Positions 24,706-35,747 of a stretch of 64,000 nt of DNA are shown one piece after another. This DNA is from Vitellaria paradoxa (Eukaryota; Streptophyta; Magnoliopsida; Ericales; Sapotaceae), in the NCBI GenBank assembly GCA_019916065.1, contig CM034236.1, forward strand, positions 24,252,358-24,316,357, written 5' to 3'. The notes beneath the pieces are model-generated. The model was not told the origin of the DNA and did not search any database. It worked only from the letters and a program-made list of their open reading frames with translations. A program made the translations under genes and the position numbers. Each line of letters starts with the position of its first letter. Within the stretch, counting starts at the first letter, position 1.

Positions 24706-26226
24706 TGACCGACCCTAAAAAGTGTTTCGGGTTCTACCTCTCAAGTGCAAGAGGACAGTCGTAGTTTTAAAACTCGGTGAGTACCGAGGTCGAATCCATA
24801 GGGAGGGCTTTGTTAAAAGCTCTAGACTTGTTCTCTTAGTTAGTAGGTGAACCTAAATTAATTTAAACTAATTTTTTTGCAACTCAAACTTTTGTTTTAG
24901 ATTCTAAATGAAAGAAATTCAATTTAATTTTAAAATGCAAACAAAGCATCTACTCTAAATTCTAAAACCGAATAAATCAACTCATAAATTAAATTAAATA
25001 ACAAACACAATACTAAAAGGTTCTTGATCCAACTTTTAAGTCTGGGTAGTTCACTACTTTACCTTGGGATATTTTTATTCAAAACTAGATTAGGGTTTAA
25101 TTCGAAAAGTGTTAAGAATATTTAATCAAAGGTCAGTACTAGTGATCTCAAGCGGATATGGTTAAAGAACTTTGTTTCCGAAAGTTTTTAAAACAAACGA
25201 AACTAGAAATGAATTCAAAACCTATTTTTAACCTTGTTCGAAAGTATGTAAACGGTTATATTCGAAAACCCATACCAGTGACTTCAAACGAGTGTGGTTA
25301 AAGATTTTCGGTTTCGAATGTTTTCGAAACAAGTTGAAAATAGATTTTAACACGGTAGATCCTTACGCATGAGCTCTCACAACCTATGCGAAGGGTCTAC
25401 TAACACCCTAAGGTTTTCGTGAACTACCCATTCTTGATTCGTTGAATCAAGAACTAGGGTTTTACGCTAAAACTACTTTAAGCATCGTAAAAACAATAAA
25501 ATATCATTCAATCATATAAAAAGAGAATTGAAACAAGCAAAACATGATATTATGAAACAAATCGAAATAAAACGAAATAGATTAAAGTGCAACTTACAAC
25601 GTAAAGCGAATATAAAAGACGAGGTGAAGAATCACTACAAAGACAACGATGAAAGCTCCAACAAAAACTATGAATCCACGCATCCAAGTTTAAAAAACTA
25701 ATCTAAAAACTCTCAAAATTCTATTCTAATGCTCAATTGAAGGTGCAAAATCAAAAGGGGCTTCTCTTCCTTCTTAGCCGTACAATAGCTCTTTATATAG
25801 ATGCCAACAAACCCTAAAAGAGGTGCTTTAATTCTTGGATTTTGGATACACGGTGGTCCCGACTCTCTAATCTGGGGGTCGGGACCACAGGAAGCTTTCT
25901 TCTCAATTCCTATACACTGTGGTCCCGACCATTAGATGGACGGTCCCGACCCCCAAGTGTCTTTATTTCTTGCTTTTCTTCCTCCTTTAGGTTGAGTCTT
26001 TGGACTAGTCTTGGCCATCCAAGGTGAGGTTTGAACCATGACATTTCCTTCGTTTTCCTCGACCATTTCCATACCTATAAACTTTGAGATCCTTGCCCTT
26101 TTCTCTGCAAATAAACAATAAAGTATAAGTAATATAATAACACTAAAACTTCAACTTTAATTATTTAAATGCATGAATAAGTGTTAAGTTAGGGAGTTTG
26201 TAATTACACTTTTCAAGTGTAATCAC
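24706..26226 (-). repeat. Element Q 3' LTR
   Basis: 1521 bp. On the + strand it begins TGACCGACCC and ends AAGTGTAATCA. A TATA (CTATATAAAGA on the minus strand) is at about 25790-25802. GC-rich inverted motifs at 25851-25890 and 25916-25957 lie just upstream of it in element sense. Two stem-loops are in the transcribed part (25128-25175 and 25263-25310). Confidence 0.9.
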
Positions 26227-26355
26227 ACCCCCCAACTTGAACATTGCTAGTCCCTAGCAATGCTCTTTATTAAAATGAAATGCATGATGTTCTTTATTAA
26301 AATGAGATGCAACTACTATCCTATTTCTCTTTTCGTTGAAAACACGGCTACACTT
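26227..26355 (-). promoter_or_regulatory. Element Q polypurine tract and end of its 3' noncoding region
   Basis: On the minus strand AAGTTGGGGGGTG directly precedes the 3' LTR. The remaining bases match the PPT-proximal region of S (28893-29030). Element P inserted here, with the CACTT duplication at 26351-26355. Confidence 0.85.
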
Positions 26356-27294
26356 TGATTGCACTTGAAAAGTGCTATTACAAACTCCAATTTTCATAAC
26401 TTTTGATGCATTTAAGTAGTTTATTTTGAAGTTTTATTATTATTTTCTTAATTGCAGGTAAAAGGGTAAAATAAGTGAGATTAGCAATGATGAAGTGGCT
26501 GCCGAGGAGAGAAAAAGGGTCCAAAGTTCTAGATGGTTGAAGTGGTGTGCAGCTAAAGTTCCAGCTTGACACCCTGTCAGTATTTTGACCATATCTTCTC
26601 ACTCACAACTCGGATTGACCTGATTCTTTTTGGGTTGGAAAGAAGACTCAAAGGGCTACAACTTTCGTGCTTTAGCCGAAGCCTGAATCGATCGTTTTCG
26701 AGGTCAAAATCACAGTGGAAGTTGAGGACAGAAAGCTGTCAGAAGCAGCAAACGAGAAGCAGAACTTGAAGAACAAAGTTTCTGTGGTCCGGACCACCTG
26801 CCAAACGGTCTGGACCACAGTGTGTTATGCGCGCGCGGCTTCACTCCGTCTTTTAGGGTTTTCTTTACAACTTCTTTATAACATCTGCTACATGGCCGAC
26901 CCAAGAGAGCCCTAGTTTTAGTTCTACATACTTTAGGAACCTCTTTTTCATATTTTCAGATACTTTGAGAGTTTTAGAATAGTTTTTTAGAGAGTTTTCA
27001 ATTACTTGTCTTGTTTATGGAGTTGTTCGATGTTTGGTTATTCTTCGCTGCACTGCTCTTTCATTACGTAGTTTCAGAGTTGCTTACCGTGTAAGTTGAC
27101 TTTCGTTTCGTTAATTTAATATATGATTTATTATTTTCTAGTGGTAGATCTAATGTTTATGCTTACGTTTATTGTTTTCATTTTGTTTAAAATCATGCTA
27201 GCGTAGGAACCCTAGTTCTTGATTCAACGAATCAAGAAAGGGTAGTTTACTCTGATCTATGGGATGTACGTAGACCTTTCGCAGGTTTGCGAAA
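26356..27294 (+). repeat. Element P 5' LTR, first part (before element S)
   Basis: Starts TGATTGCACTTGAAAAGTGC. The GC-rich inverted motif CTGTGGTCC ... GGACCACAG is at 26782-26820, about 55 bp before a TATA-like CTTTATAACA (about 26874). Element S inserted at 27295, duplicating CGAAA. Short open frames inside the LTR have no coding support. Confidence 0.9.
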
Positions 27295-28892
27295 TGACCG
27301 ACCCTAAAAGTGTTTCGACCCTAAAAAGTGTTTCGGGTTCTACCTCTCAAGTGCAAGAGGGCAGTCGTAGTTTTAAAACTCGGTGAGTCCGAGGTCGAAT
27401 TCACAGGGAGCCTAATGTTATTTAGTTTCTAAGATGTGAAAGGAATTCTAAAAACTAAGGGAAAGTAAGTTTGGAAATTCAAGTTTGCTAAGTTCTAAAG
27501 TTCAACAAAATTAAAGATGAATTCGATTTCAATTAATTAAGATTAAAATAAATAAGAAAATCTGAATTTCAATGAGACTTAAGTTAGATAGCGAAAAATT
27601 AAAATAAAATTAATAAAGCAATTATAACTAAAACTAAGTTGGATTTTAATTCAATAGGAATAAAGATCTTGATCCAACGTCAAGTCCGGGTAGTTCACTA
27701 CTTTGCCTTGGGGTGTGTTTGTTTGAAGAACAGGGTTTAATTTGAAAAGTTTTAAAAATGTTATAATCAAAGGTCAGTACCAGTGATCTCAAGCGGATAT
27801 GGTTAAAGACCTTTGTTTCCTAGGGTTTTTCAATTAAACTCCAAAAATTAATAAAAATCTAATTTTTAAGACTATTCGAAAGTATTTGAAGATTGGTTAC
27901 GAAAATCCATACCAGTGATCTCACACGGATTTGGTTAAGGATTTTCGTATTCGAATGTTTTCGAAATAGAAAAAAAATAGATTTGTAAAAGGTAAATCCC
28001 TTCGCGAAAGGTTTCGCAACCTACGCGAAGGGTTTCGTAGCCTACGCGAAAGGTTTCGTAACCTACGCGAAGGGACTACGAACACCCCAAGGCTTTTCGT
28101 GAACTACCCTTTCTTGATTCGTTGAATCAAGATTAGGGTTTTACGCTAAAACTACTTGAAGCATCTTAAAAACAATTAAATAGCATTCAATCATACGGAA
28201 AGAGAATTGAAACAAGAAAAACATGATATTACGAAACCAAACGAAATAAAACGAAGTAGATTAAAGTGCAACTTACAACGTAAAGCGAATGTAAAAGATG
28301 AAGTGAAGAATCACTACAAAGACGACGATGAAAGCTCCAACAAAAATCATGAATCCACGCATGCAAGCTTAAAACCTAATCTAAAAACTCTCAAAATTCT
28401 ATTCTAATACTTAATTGAAGGTGCGAAATTAAAAGGTGCTTCCCCTCCTCTTGGCCGTGCAATGGGTCTTTATATAGATGCCACAAAACCCTAGAAGAGG
28501 AGCTTTCACGCGGCAATTGTAAATCACGGATGGTCCCGACCGTCTGGAGAGGGGGTCGGGACCGTCTGAAGTTTTTAACTTTCTGTGGTCCCGACCGTCT
28601 GGAGAGGGGGTCGGGACCGTCCAGCTTTTCCTTCATTGCTCTCTTTCATTCTCTTGGTTGGGTCTTTGGGCTAGTCTTTTCCATCGAAGATGAGGTTCGA
28701 ACCATGACTTTTTCTTTGTCTTCTTGGCCCTCTCCATAGCTATAAACTTCGACATCCTTGCCCTTTTTCCTACAAATAAAACAATAAAAGTATGAGTAAT
28801 ACTATAACACTAAAACTTCAACTTTAATTATTTAAATGCATGAATAAGTGTTGAGTTAAGGAGTTTGTAATTACACTTTTCAAGTGTAATCA
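27295..28892 (-). repeat. Element S 3' LTR
   Basis: 1598 bp. On the minus strand it begins TGATTACACTTGAAAAGTG. The TATA is CTATATAAAGAC (about 28467-28478). GC-rich motifs GGTCCCGACC ... GGTCGGGACC at 28531-28564 and 28583-28619 are upstream of the TATA in element sense. Two stem-loops are at 27768-27815 and 27900-27947. It carries a short tip duplication of the GACCCTAAAAAGTGTTTC type relative to the 5' LTR. Confidence 0.93.
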
Positions 28893-28905
28893 CACCCCCC
28901 AACTT
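28893..28905 (-). promoter_or_regulatory. Element S polypurine tract
   Basis: On the minus strand AAGTTGGGGGGTG abuts the 3' LTR start. It is the plus-strand DNA primer site. Confidence 0.88.
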
Positions 28906-30755
28906 GAATATTGCTAGTCCCTAGCAATGCTCTTTATTAAAATGAAATGCATGATGTTCTTTATTAAGATGAGATGCAACAACTATCCTATTTCTCTTTT
29001 CAGTTGGAAACACGGCTACACTTAGCTACGTGTAGCAAGCCCTTTAAACCCCTAGGTTCCCCCTAGTGGACGAGTAAGGTCTCGTGAGAGTTTGCAGTGA
29101 ATATACCCACAAAATTCTATGGAATGGTCTCAAGTGTCAAAAAGTGATCAAGATCAAAGATGAATTAAGTTCAAGCTCAACAAGTCACAAAACCCAAATA
29201 TCATGTGTAATTTCCAAGTGCTAAGCATAATGCTTGGACTATTAAAGTAGAAGAAGCATGTGTGCAAAATTGTTTCATTCATTCAACAAGGTCTCAAGAG
29301 CATAAATGGAACTAAGTTTTGACTTCAAAAGCTCACAGGATTCCACTCATAGAAAGAAATTCACTCATTCAAGGGTTCACACATTCCTATTAGCATAAAA
29401 TGCTATCCTAGTTGCACATGACTCCATGATATATGAATGAATTAAAATGAAACTCAAAGTGGACAGCTCCTAACCATGTTTCAATGCATATGTAAAAATC
29501 ACATCACATAACCTACACGATGCCACTACATGCACAATACAAGAGTTGCTTGCTTAGAATCCACTAGGTCTTTGTTTTGGTTGTAACTTGGCCAGGGGTA
29601 ATGGTTAACAATGGAAGATATGGAAATCAAAGCACATGTCTTGGGATAAAGATGTTCAAGTGCACACAAGTCCCAAACTACCCATTTCCTTTCCAACCCC
29701 AAGAAGGACTACAACAAGAAGTTATTCACTAACTTACAAACTACTCATGGGACATTCTCAATAATTATAATATAAAGCACAAGTCCCAAAATTACATAAG
29801 CAGGAATGAATGACAGACTTTCTTTTTTTTTTTTTTTTTTTCTTTCTTTTTTTTCTTTTTTTTTTCTTTTTTTCTTTTTTTTTCTTTTGAAATAATGAAA
29901 TAAACATAAGCTAAATTCTCCACCTACTATTCTCTCTCAATATGCTCTCAAAAGTTTCAGTTCCCAACCCCCACTCACATCACTGACATTGAGGCACTTT
30001 TCATAACCCAAAACATGTGAGGGTAAGGCTTAAAAGTGTGTGAACAAGGTTAAGGGACAATATATGAGATGGGAACCAAAGAAAATATATATATATCTAT
30101 CACACACTTTATTAAAAGGGCTTCAAGTTGGTTCCTAGGGCAATTTCATATCAAGAAAGGATAAAAAGGCTCAAAATGACAAAGAAAGCCTAGCATCATT
30201 TTCAAAACTTGCAACAACTCATAATGTGCTACATAGATACTCATGTAAGTGTTTGTGATGCAATCGATGCAATGAAATCCAAGGTGAAGAGCAAAAGAAA
30301 TGTAAGCATGTGCAACCCCTCAAGAAAAGAATATAAGGCTCAAAAGCTCACCATAAAGGGTGTAAGTCTCTACCTAGTCCAAAGATGCTCAAGTAACCAA
30401 TATCAAATAAAATCTACTCCTAAGCACATAAACTTTCCACCATAATAGTCCAAAAATGCACAAAGTTATCACACACTCCACTTGAATTATGTTTCCTATT
30501 AAGGCTTGAACAGAATTCACTTTTTACCATCTCACTTAATTTCACAATTAACCAAACCATAAGAGTATCATATCATCATGCGAATTCTACCCCCCAACCT
30601 ACACTCAACATTGTCCTCAATGTGAAAAACAAGAAGCATACGTGGCTGCATAGGGTGTGCAATGAGCATGATAAGGATGATGTATATACCCCCCAACCTA
30701 AATTGAGAAGAATATGAACATAAATGTAATAATAAAAAGAATAAACTTAATGAAA
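28906..30755 (-). other. Element S 3' noncoding region
   Basis: About 1.85 kb without a credible gene, closely matching the 3' noncoding regions of P, Q, R and T. It includes a homopurine tract in element sense (T-rich at about 29820-29888), two further polypurine-like tracts (ACCCCCCAACCTA on the + strand at about 30590 and 30688) and the block CATTGTCCTCAATGTG (30610-30625). Confidence 0.8.
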
Positions 30756-31412
30756 TTAACATAAAAGATAAAGAAAGGTTAAGGAGTACCTCATGTTGTC
30801 TTCAATAGAATCAAAAGTTGAGTGATACTCAAAAAGTAGTTGCAATGAAGTAGCAAAATTATCATCTTGGTCCAGTTCATTGTAAACATCACCATCCTCC
30901 CTAGACTCAATGTTACTACTTTCATTTTCAAGGACGTCTTCTAGGGGTGGCATATCAAAGTATTCAGAGAAAGAACTTGTTTCAGATTCTATGGTGTCGG
31001 TGTCTGTGGCATAAGAGGGGGCATCTAACCACTCATCAGCTATAATTACCTCAGCCCATTCCATATCTAAGAGAAGTTGAAGGTCAACTTCATCCCACCA
31101 TTGGTCATCTAATTGATCAGGTGTGATGAACATCAGTGGTGGATATATATATGGTAAGGGTAGTGAATTGCTTTCTAAGAAATAGTCCTCAGGCCACCAT
31201 TCCCAATCAATCTCTGAACTCTCAGACTCGCTACTCTCATTGGATATAAGGGTTAAGGCATCCCACTTACGTTTTCTACTTATGGTACTAAGTTCCCATT
31301 GTTTACATTGATTGTTAGTTGGACCATAGATGAAGTACCTGTTCTTTGCAAAAAAAATAGGAAAATAAAGTTTAAGAACATAAACAACCCAAAATTTAAC
31401 ATAAGGTAACAT
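30756..31412 (-). CDS. Element S ORF4, acidic protein of unknown function
   Basis: 218 codons from the ATG at 31410-31412. I recognise no domain. The N-terminus is hydrophobic (MLPYVKFWVVYVLKLYFPIF), but this part overlaps a pyrimidine-rich stretch ending TTTGCAAAGAACAG, which looks like a splice acceptor, so the true protein may start later. The remainder is very acidic: SSESESSEIDWEWWPEDYFL, then a Trp/Asp/Glu-rich middle (DDQWWDEVDLQLLLDMEWAE) and DMPPLEDVLENE. Element R has a matching but broken copy at about 54373-54900, so the ORF predates both insertions. It follows ORF3 by 144 bases. Functional coding is plausible because the protein is conserved between the two elements. Confidence 0.6.
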   Translation of the reverse strand: MLPYVKFWVVYVLKLYFPIFFAKNRYFIYGPTNNQCKQWELSTISRKRKWDALTLISNESSESESSEIDWEWWPEDYFLESNSLPLPYIYPPLMFITPDQLDDQWWDEVDLQLLLDMEWAEVIIADEWLDAPSYATDTDTIESETSSFSEYFDMPPLEDVLENESSNIESREDGDVYNELDQDDNFATSLQLLFEYHSTFDSIEDNMRYSLTFLYLLC

Positions 31413-31556
31413 CCATAAAAATAAGATAACATGGAAACAAACACAAACTAGAAAAACATCCCAGCAGTTAAAAGTGAGTAAAGAGTTTTAGGATTACAAA
31501 TTAAACAAAAAGAAAAGTTCACTCCTAAACTCTTAAAGAAAGAAACATAAAGTCCA

Positions 31557-32645
31557 TCACTGTGGAGGCGGGGGTGGATGAGATTCTCTGAGATAATCCA
31601 AAACACTCTGTAGGAGAAGGCCTTGAGTTTGCTGGCTTTGGTGAATGCGTAGCAGGAGCTGGTGATCAGCTTCTTGATTCTGCTCCATGACACTAATACG
31701 TTCGGCTAAAACTCCAATCTGATTGGCCAAATCAACATTGGTGACCTCTTCTTGTTCCTCTTGGGGGTGTGGAGATTCCCCCTCTTCCTCCGATTCCTCT
31801 ACCCTCCTTTTCTTCTTTAACATCAAGCCTCTGGATTTAACATAAGATGTGATATTGAACGGTTGAAGTCCTGAGGTTATGGGTAGGTCATCTGTGATAT
31901 AAGCTCCTTTCCTTCTAAAGATCTCTGTTAGTGCTCCTCCAAAGGGTAAGGCTGATAGAGTTCCAGGGTGCTCACAGGTATAAGCTACTTGGTGCCAAAG
32001 ATATGAGGGTAAATCGATTGTCATCCCAGTCCCAATGGCATAAATAAGTCTGGCTCTAAGGGGAGTACAATCAGCGGTTCTGTTTTGAGGTAGTAGGTTG
32101 GAACAAGAAAACAAGTGCAATGCCCAGTATTTATCTTTCAACACAGATGCAGGTTTCCTATATTCACCACCCCATTCCTGACTCTCTAGTAGGATCTCTG
32201 AAACCACAATTGGAAATGGAGGAGTACCCTCAGCTGGATAAGTGAATTCTGGATTTTCAACTCGGGGTAATTGAAATATGAGAGCAAAATCATCAGGTGT
32301 GAGTGTAATTTCAACTCCCCTTACCCAACTGATTAGACGTTCTCTACCCTTTCGCCTTATAATTGAGTTAGCTTTGAAATTGGCAAAAAATTCCTTAACC
32401 AGATCAACTATACAATAAGCATGAAACTTTGCTACATTAATCCACTGCCTCCCTTCAAAATTTTGTTCAAGTCTGAAGTCACTACGCTTAAACTGATCAA
32501 TTTGCCAAAAACGCTCAATTACCACCGATTTGTTCCCCCATGTATTATCATATTTCTCTTCAGCCTCTTCTTTCCAAAAACGACTCCTATCAAAAGATGG
32601 GGTCCCTAATTGTCTATTTGCTGGTTTCTTAGTTCTTGGAGGCAT
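31557..32645 (-). CDS. Element S ORF3 (env-like position; plant transposon protein domain)
   Basis: An intact 362-codon frame. Residues 1-25 (MPPRTKKPANRQLGTPSFDR) are basic. Residues about 40-270 are the conserved region (FEGRQWINVAKFHAYCIVDL, ISWVRGVEITLTPDDFALIF, PLRARLIYAIGTGMTIDLPS, HPGTLSALPFGGALTEIF). At about residue 280 a basic cluster, LKKKRRVEE, resembles a nuclear localisation signal and leads into an acidic stretch. Residues about 300-350 form a likely coiled coil (LANQIGVLAERISVMEQNQE), ending in a proline run. It sits after integrase, where retroviral env would be, but there is no signal peptide and no membrane segment. Function unknown. Confidence 0.8.
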   Translation of the reverse strand: MPPRTKKPANRQLGTPSFDRSRFWKEEAEEKYDNTWGNKSVVIERFWQIDQFKRSDFRLEQNFEGRQWINVAKFHAYCIVDLVKEFFANFKANSIIRRKGRERLISWVRGVEITLTPDDFALIFQLPRVENPEFTYPAEGTPPFPIVVSEILLESQEWGGEYRKPASVLKDKYWALHLFSCSNLLPQNRTADCTPLRARLIYAIGTGMTIDLPSYLWHQVAYTCEHPGTLSALPFGGALTEIFRRKGAYITDDLPITSGLQPFNITSYVKSRGLMLKKKRRVEESEEEGESPHPQEEQEEVTNVDLANQIGVLAERISVMEQNQEADHQLLLRIHQSQQTQGLLLQSVLDYLRESHPPPPPQ

Positions 32646-33430
32646 GGGAACTACACAAGTATAAAAACAAAATTCAATGGGTAATTAAGCAATTCCTATG
32701 TCCACCCAAGTGCAGTGGCCCTTTCTAATGACAGATATTCATTGAGATCAAAACTAAATTTCACCCAAACAAAATAGACAAATTAGGTGGCCATACATCA
32801 TCCACCCAAACTAAATTTCACAAATTTAATTCTCTAGGTGGCCATACATCATCCACCCGAGAAGGGTCCATTCAACAATTTCGGTGGCCATGCCACATCC
32901 ACCATGAATTCAAATAACAAATTCTTCAAGGGAAAATTACAAAAATTCAGCAAATAAGCTCAAAATTGGAGAGTTTTTTGAACCTTGATGACAAAGAAAC
33001 ATACCTTTGGATGACCAATACTCGAAGAATAAGGGCTGAGAAGGTTGAATCCACCGTCGGAAATGCTTATTTTTCGAGGAGAACACCGAGTAGAGAGGAA
33101 GGGCTTGAACGGATTTAGAGTTAGAAGAGAGAAATTAAAGTTTGAGTGACCGAATTGGGACTTTTAGAGGTTGCAGGGTCCCGACCGTCTCGGCAGGGGG
33201 TCGGGACCACAGAAAGTTCCTCCCTCAAACATGTATTCGGCCAAGACACTGTGGTCCCGACCGTTTAGAGAGGGGGTCGGGACCATCAAGCAGAAAATTT
33301 TATTTTTTTCAGCTAGGCTATTTAAAACTTAAAACGTCTAGACTCAAAAATAAAAAAAACTAAATTAAAGATAAAATAAAACCTATCCTAACCTACTATT
33401 ATACACTTAAACTATCTTTCTAATCTCATT
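32646..33430 (-). other. Element S spacer between integrase and ORF3, with motif cluster
   Basis: Noncoding. 33176-33212 and 33249-33285 are GC-rich inverted motifs (GGTCCCGACCGTCT ... GGGTCGGGACCA) of the class found in this element's LTR. 32786-32903 holds three hairpin units, with a degraded fourth near 32701-32720. In element sense, a pyrimidine-rich stretch with TGTGTAG lies just before the ORF3 ATG and could be a splice acceptor. Confidence 0.75.
32786..32903 (-). repeat. Triple hairpin repeat before element S ORF3
   Basis: Units at 32786-32806, 32837-32857 and 32883-32903, each GGTGG, 11 nt, CCACC. Spacing is 51 and 46 bp. It is the counterpart of 23903-24015 in R. Confidence 0.78.
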
Positions 33431-34242
33431 CTAATTGAAAGATGGGGGATCCAAAAGATCCCAAATTTCAATTTCGGCCACAAAGTTTTCTAAATATGGT
33501 TTGAGGCGATGTCCATTGACTTTGAAGGTGGTGTTATTACGTGGGTTATGGACTTCACACACACCATGTTCGGAGATGGAAAGTATAGTAAAAGGACCGT
33601 ACCACCTTGATTGGAGCTTGCCCGGGAAGAGATGCAAACGAGAATTGTAAAGCAAGACTTTTTGGCCTATATGAAAGGATTTTCTTGAAATGTGTTTGTC
33701 ATGTAAAGCTTTCATTCTTGCCTTGGAAATCTTTGCATTCTCAAAAGCATCATTACGCAATTCCTCAAGTTCATTCAGTTGGAGCTTTCGTAAAACATCG
33801 GCATCATCCAAATTCTCATTGAAGTGCCGAATTGCCCAATAAGCTCCTATGCTCCATTTCCACAGGTAAGTGACAAGCCTTGCCAAAGACAAGGCGATAG
33901 GGAGACATACCCAGAGTAGTCTTATACGCCGTTCTATATGCCCATAATGCATCGATAAGACGTAGAGACCAATTTTTGCGTGTTGGATTAACAGTTTTCT
34001 CTAAGATTCCTTTAATCTCCCTATTCGCTAATTCGACTTGGCCACTATTTTGAGGATGATACGCGGGTACCTACTTTATGGGTCACACCATAACTCCGTA
34101 GCAATACACCTACAGGCCGATTACAAAAATGTTTGCCTTGGTCACTAATAATAGCTCGAGGCATCCCAAAACGTGAAAAGATATACTCCTTTAAGAATTT
34201 TATCACTTCCCTAATGATCATTGGTACGAGTTGCTATGGCCT
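33431..34242 (-). pseudogene. Element S integrase, C-terminal half
   Basis: Continuation of integrase in frames different from 34243-35001. Readable core pieces lie at about 33960-34230, in frames broken near 34060 and 33950. 33431-33952 is open and holds LHDKHISRKSFHIGQKVLLY, the GPY/F-type module GKLQSRWYGPFTI and [20 protein letters not shown]. The GPF residues are intact here, unlike in R and T. Confidence 0.85.
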
Positions 34243-35001
34243 CTACCCATTTAGAAACATAATCAACAGCCACCAGTATGTACTCATAACCAAAAGATAT
34301 AGGAATGGTCCCATAAAATCAATCCCCCAGCAATCAAAAATCTCCAAAACGATTATGGGGTTTTGAGGCATCTCATTACGCTTGGTTAGAGCTCCTAACC
34401 GTTGACATCGATCACACTGAAGGCAATAATCATGAACATCCTTAAACAATGAGGGCCAATAAAATCCGCTTTGGAGGATCTTAGCGGCTGTTTTCTTTGA
34501 GGAGAAGTGACCTCCACATGCTAGAGAGTGACAAAACTCAATGACTCTATGGGCCTCATTCTCGGGAATGCAACGCCTCACAATCTGATTGGGGCAATAT
34601 TTGTAGAGATATGGTTCATCCCAAAAGAAACTACGCACTTTTCGTAAGAATTTACCTTTATCGACTTTGGTCCAATGGGAGGGCATCTGTCCGATCACTA
34701 AGAAGTTAGCAATGTCTGCATACCAAGGAGGTTGGACCGGTGGGTTGGTGCTAACATGCATGAGATGTTCATCAGGGAATTGCTCATTGATTGGTAGGTC
34801 ACTGGAGTTGGACGCATGTTGAGGTAGTCTAGACAAATGGTCAGCTACCACATTTTCAACTCCTTTCTTGTCCTTGATCTCCAAATTAAACTCTTGGAGA
34901 AGGAGTATCCACCTAATCAGACGAGGTTTGGCCTCTTGTTTTGAGAGGAGGTATTTCAAAGCCGCATGGTCCGTGAACACTGTGACATGGGAACCTACCA
35001 A
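34243..35001 (-). pseudogene. Element S RNase H end and integrase N-terminal half
   Basis: 252 codons open. The first residues are RNase H ([18 protein letters not shown], about 9-26). A linker follows ([20 protein letters not shown]), then the integrase zinc-binding region ([32 protein letters not shown]) and the first catalytic Asp in [12 protein letters not shown] frameshift near 34290 separates it from the remaining core. Confidence 0.88.
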
Positions 35002-35747
35002 TATGACCTAAACTTATCAAGGGCAAACACTACCGCTAGAAGCTCTTTCTCAGTGGTGGTATAATTAATTTGAGCTTCATTTAGAGTCTTGCTAGCGTAG
35101 TAAATGACATGGGGTTTCCCCTATTTTCTTTGCCCTAAAACTGCACCCACTGCAAAATCACTGGCATCACACATAAGCTCGAATGGTAGGGACCAATCCG
35201 GGCTTTGAATAATAGGTGCGGTGGTGAGCAACTGTTTAAGCCGGTCAAATGCCTCTTGGCATGATGTTGTCCATTCAAATGGAACATCATTAGACAACAA
35301 TGAACAAAGAGGACGGGCTAGAGAGCTGAAGGATTGAATGAATCTCCGGTAAAAACCGGCGTGTCCAAGGAATGATCTAACATCCTTCACACATCGAGGG
35401 GTAGGTAAATTTTGAATGATATCCACCTTTGCTTTATCTACCTCTATCCCACGACATGACACTATATGCCCTAAAACAATCCCCTGTTGTACCATAAAGT
35501 GGCACTTTTCCCAATTTAGCACTAAATTGCTCTCCTCACATCGTACTAGCACTGTTCTCAAGATTGATCAAGCACTCATCGAATGTGTCTCCATAGACGG
35601 AGAAATCATCCATAAATACCTCCGAGAATCTCTCGACCATATCACTAAAAATACTGATTACACACCTTTGAAAAGTTGCGGGTGCATTGCATAGCCCAAA
35701 TGGCATGCGTCTATACTGCGAAAGTGCCAAAGGGGCAAGTGAAGGTA
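35002..35747 (-). pseudogene. Element S reverse transcriptase palm/thumb and RNase H start
   Basis: Two open pieces. 35536-35730 holds YRRMPFGLCNAPATFQRCVI and the catalytic VFMDDFSVYGDTFDECL. 35121-35561 holds EESNLVLNWEKCHFMVQQGI, GHIVSCRGIEVDKAKVDII, VRSFLGHAGFYRRFIQSFSS and the RNase H start ELMCDASDFAVGAVLGQ. Frameshifts lie near 35720 (one extra base relative to R and T), near 35545, and a break at 35000-35120. The catalytic residues are preserved; only the frame is lost. Confidence 0.88.

Noticed and set aside
26710..26915. Open frames on both strands in the P LTR (also 47344-47555)
   Set aside because: They are LTR sequence around the inverted motif. Their repetition in both LTRs reflects LTR identity, not a gene.
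28391..28739. Open frames in the S LTR (also 40306-40618) and in the Q LTR (25842-26027, 53153-53338)
   Set aside because: They lie across the promoter motif and TATA of the LTR. Frames on both strands come from the palindromic GC-rich motif.
29820..29888. Poly(A) tail of a LINE or processed pseudogene
   Set aside because: The tract is inside a conserved noncoding region in five elements and is mixed A/G in element sense, with no TSD beside it.
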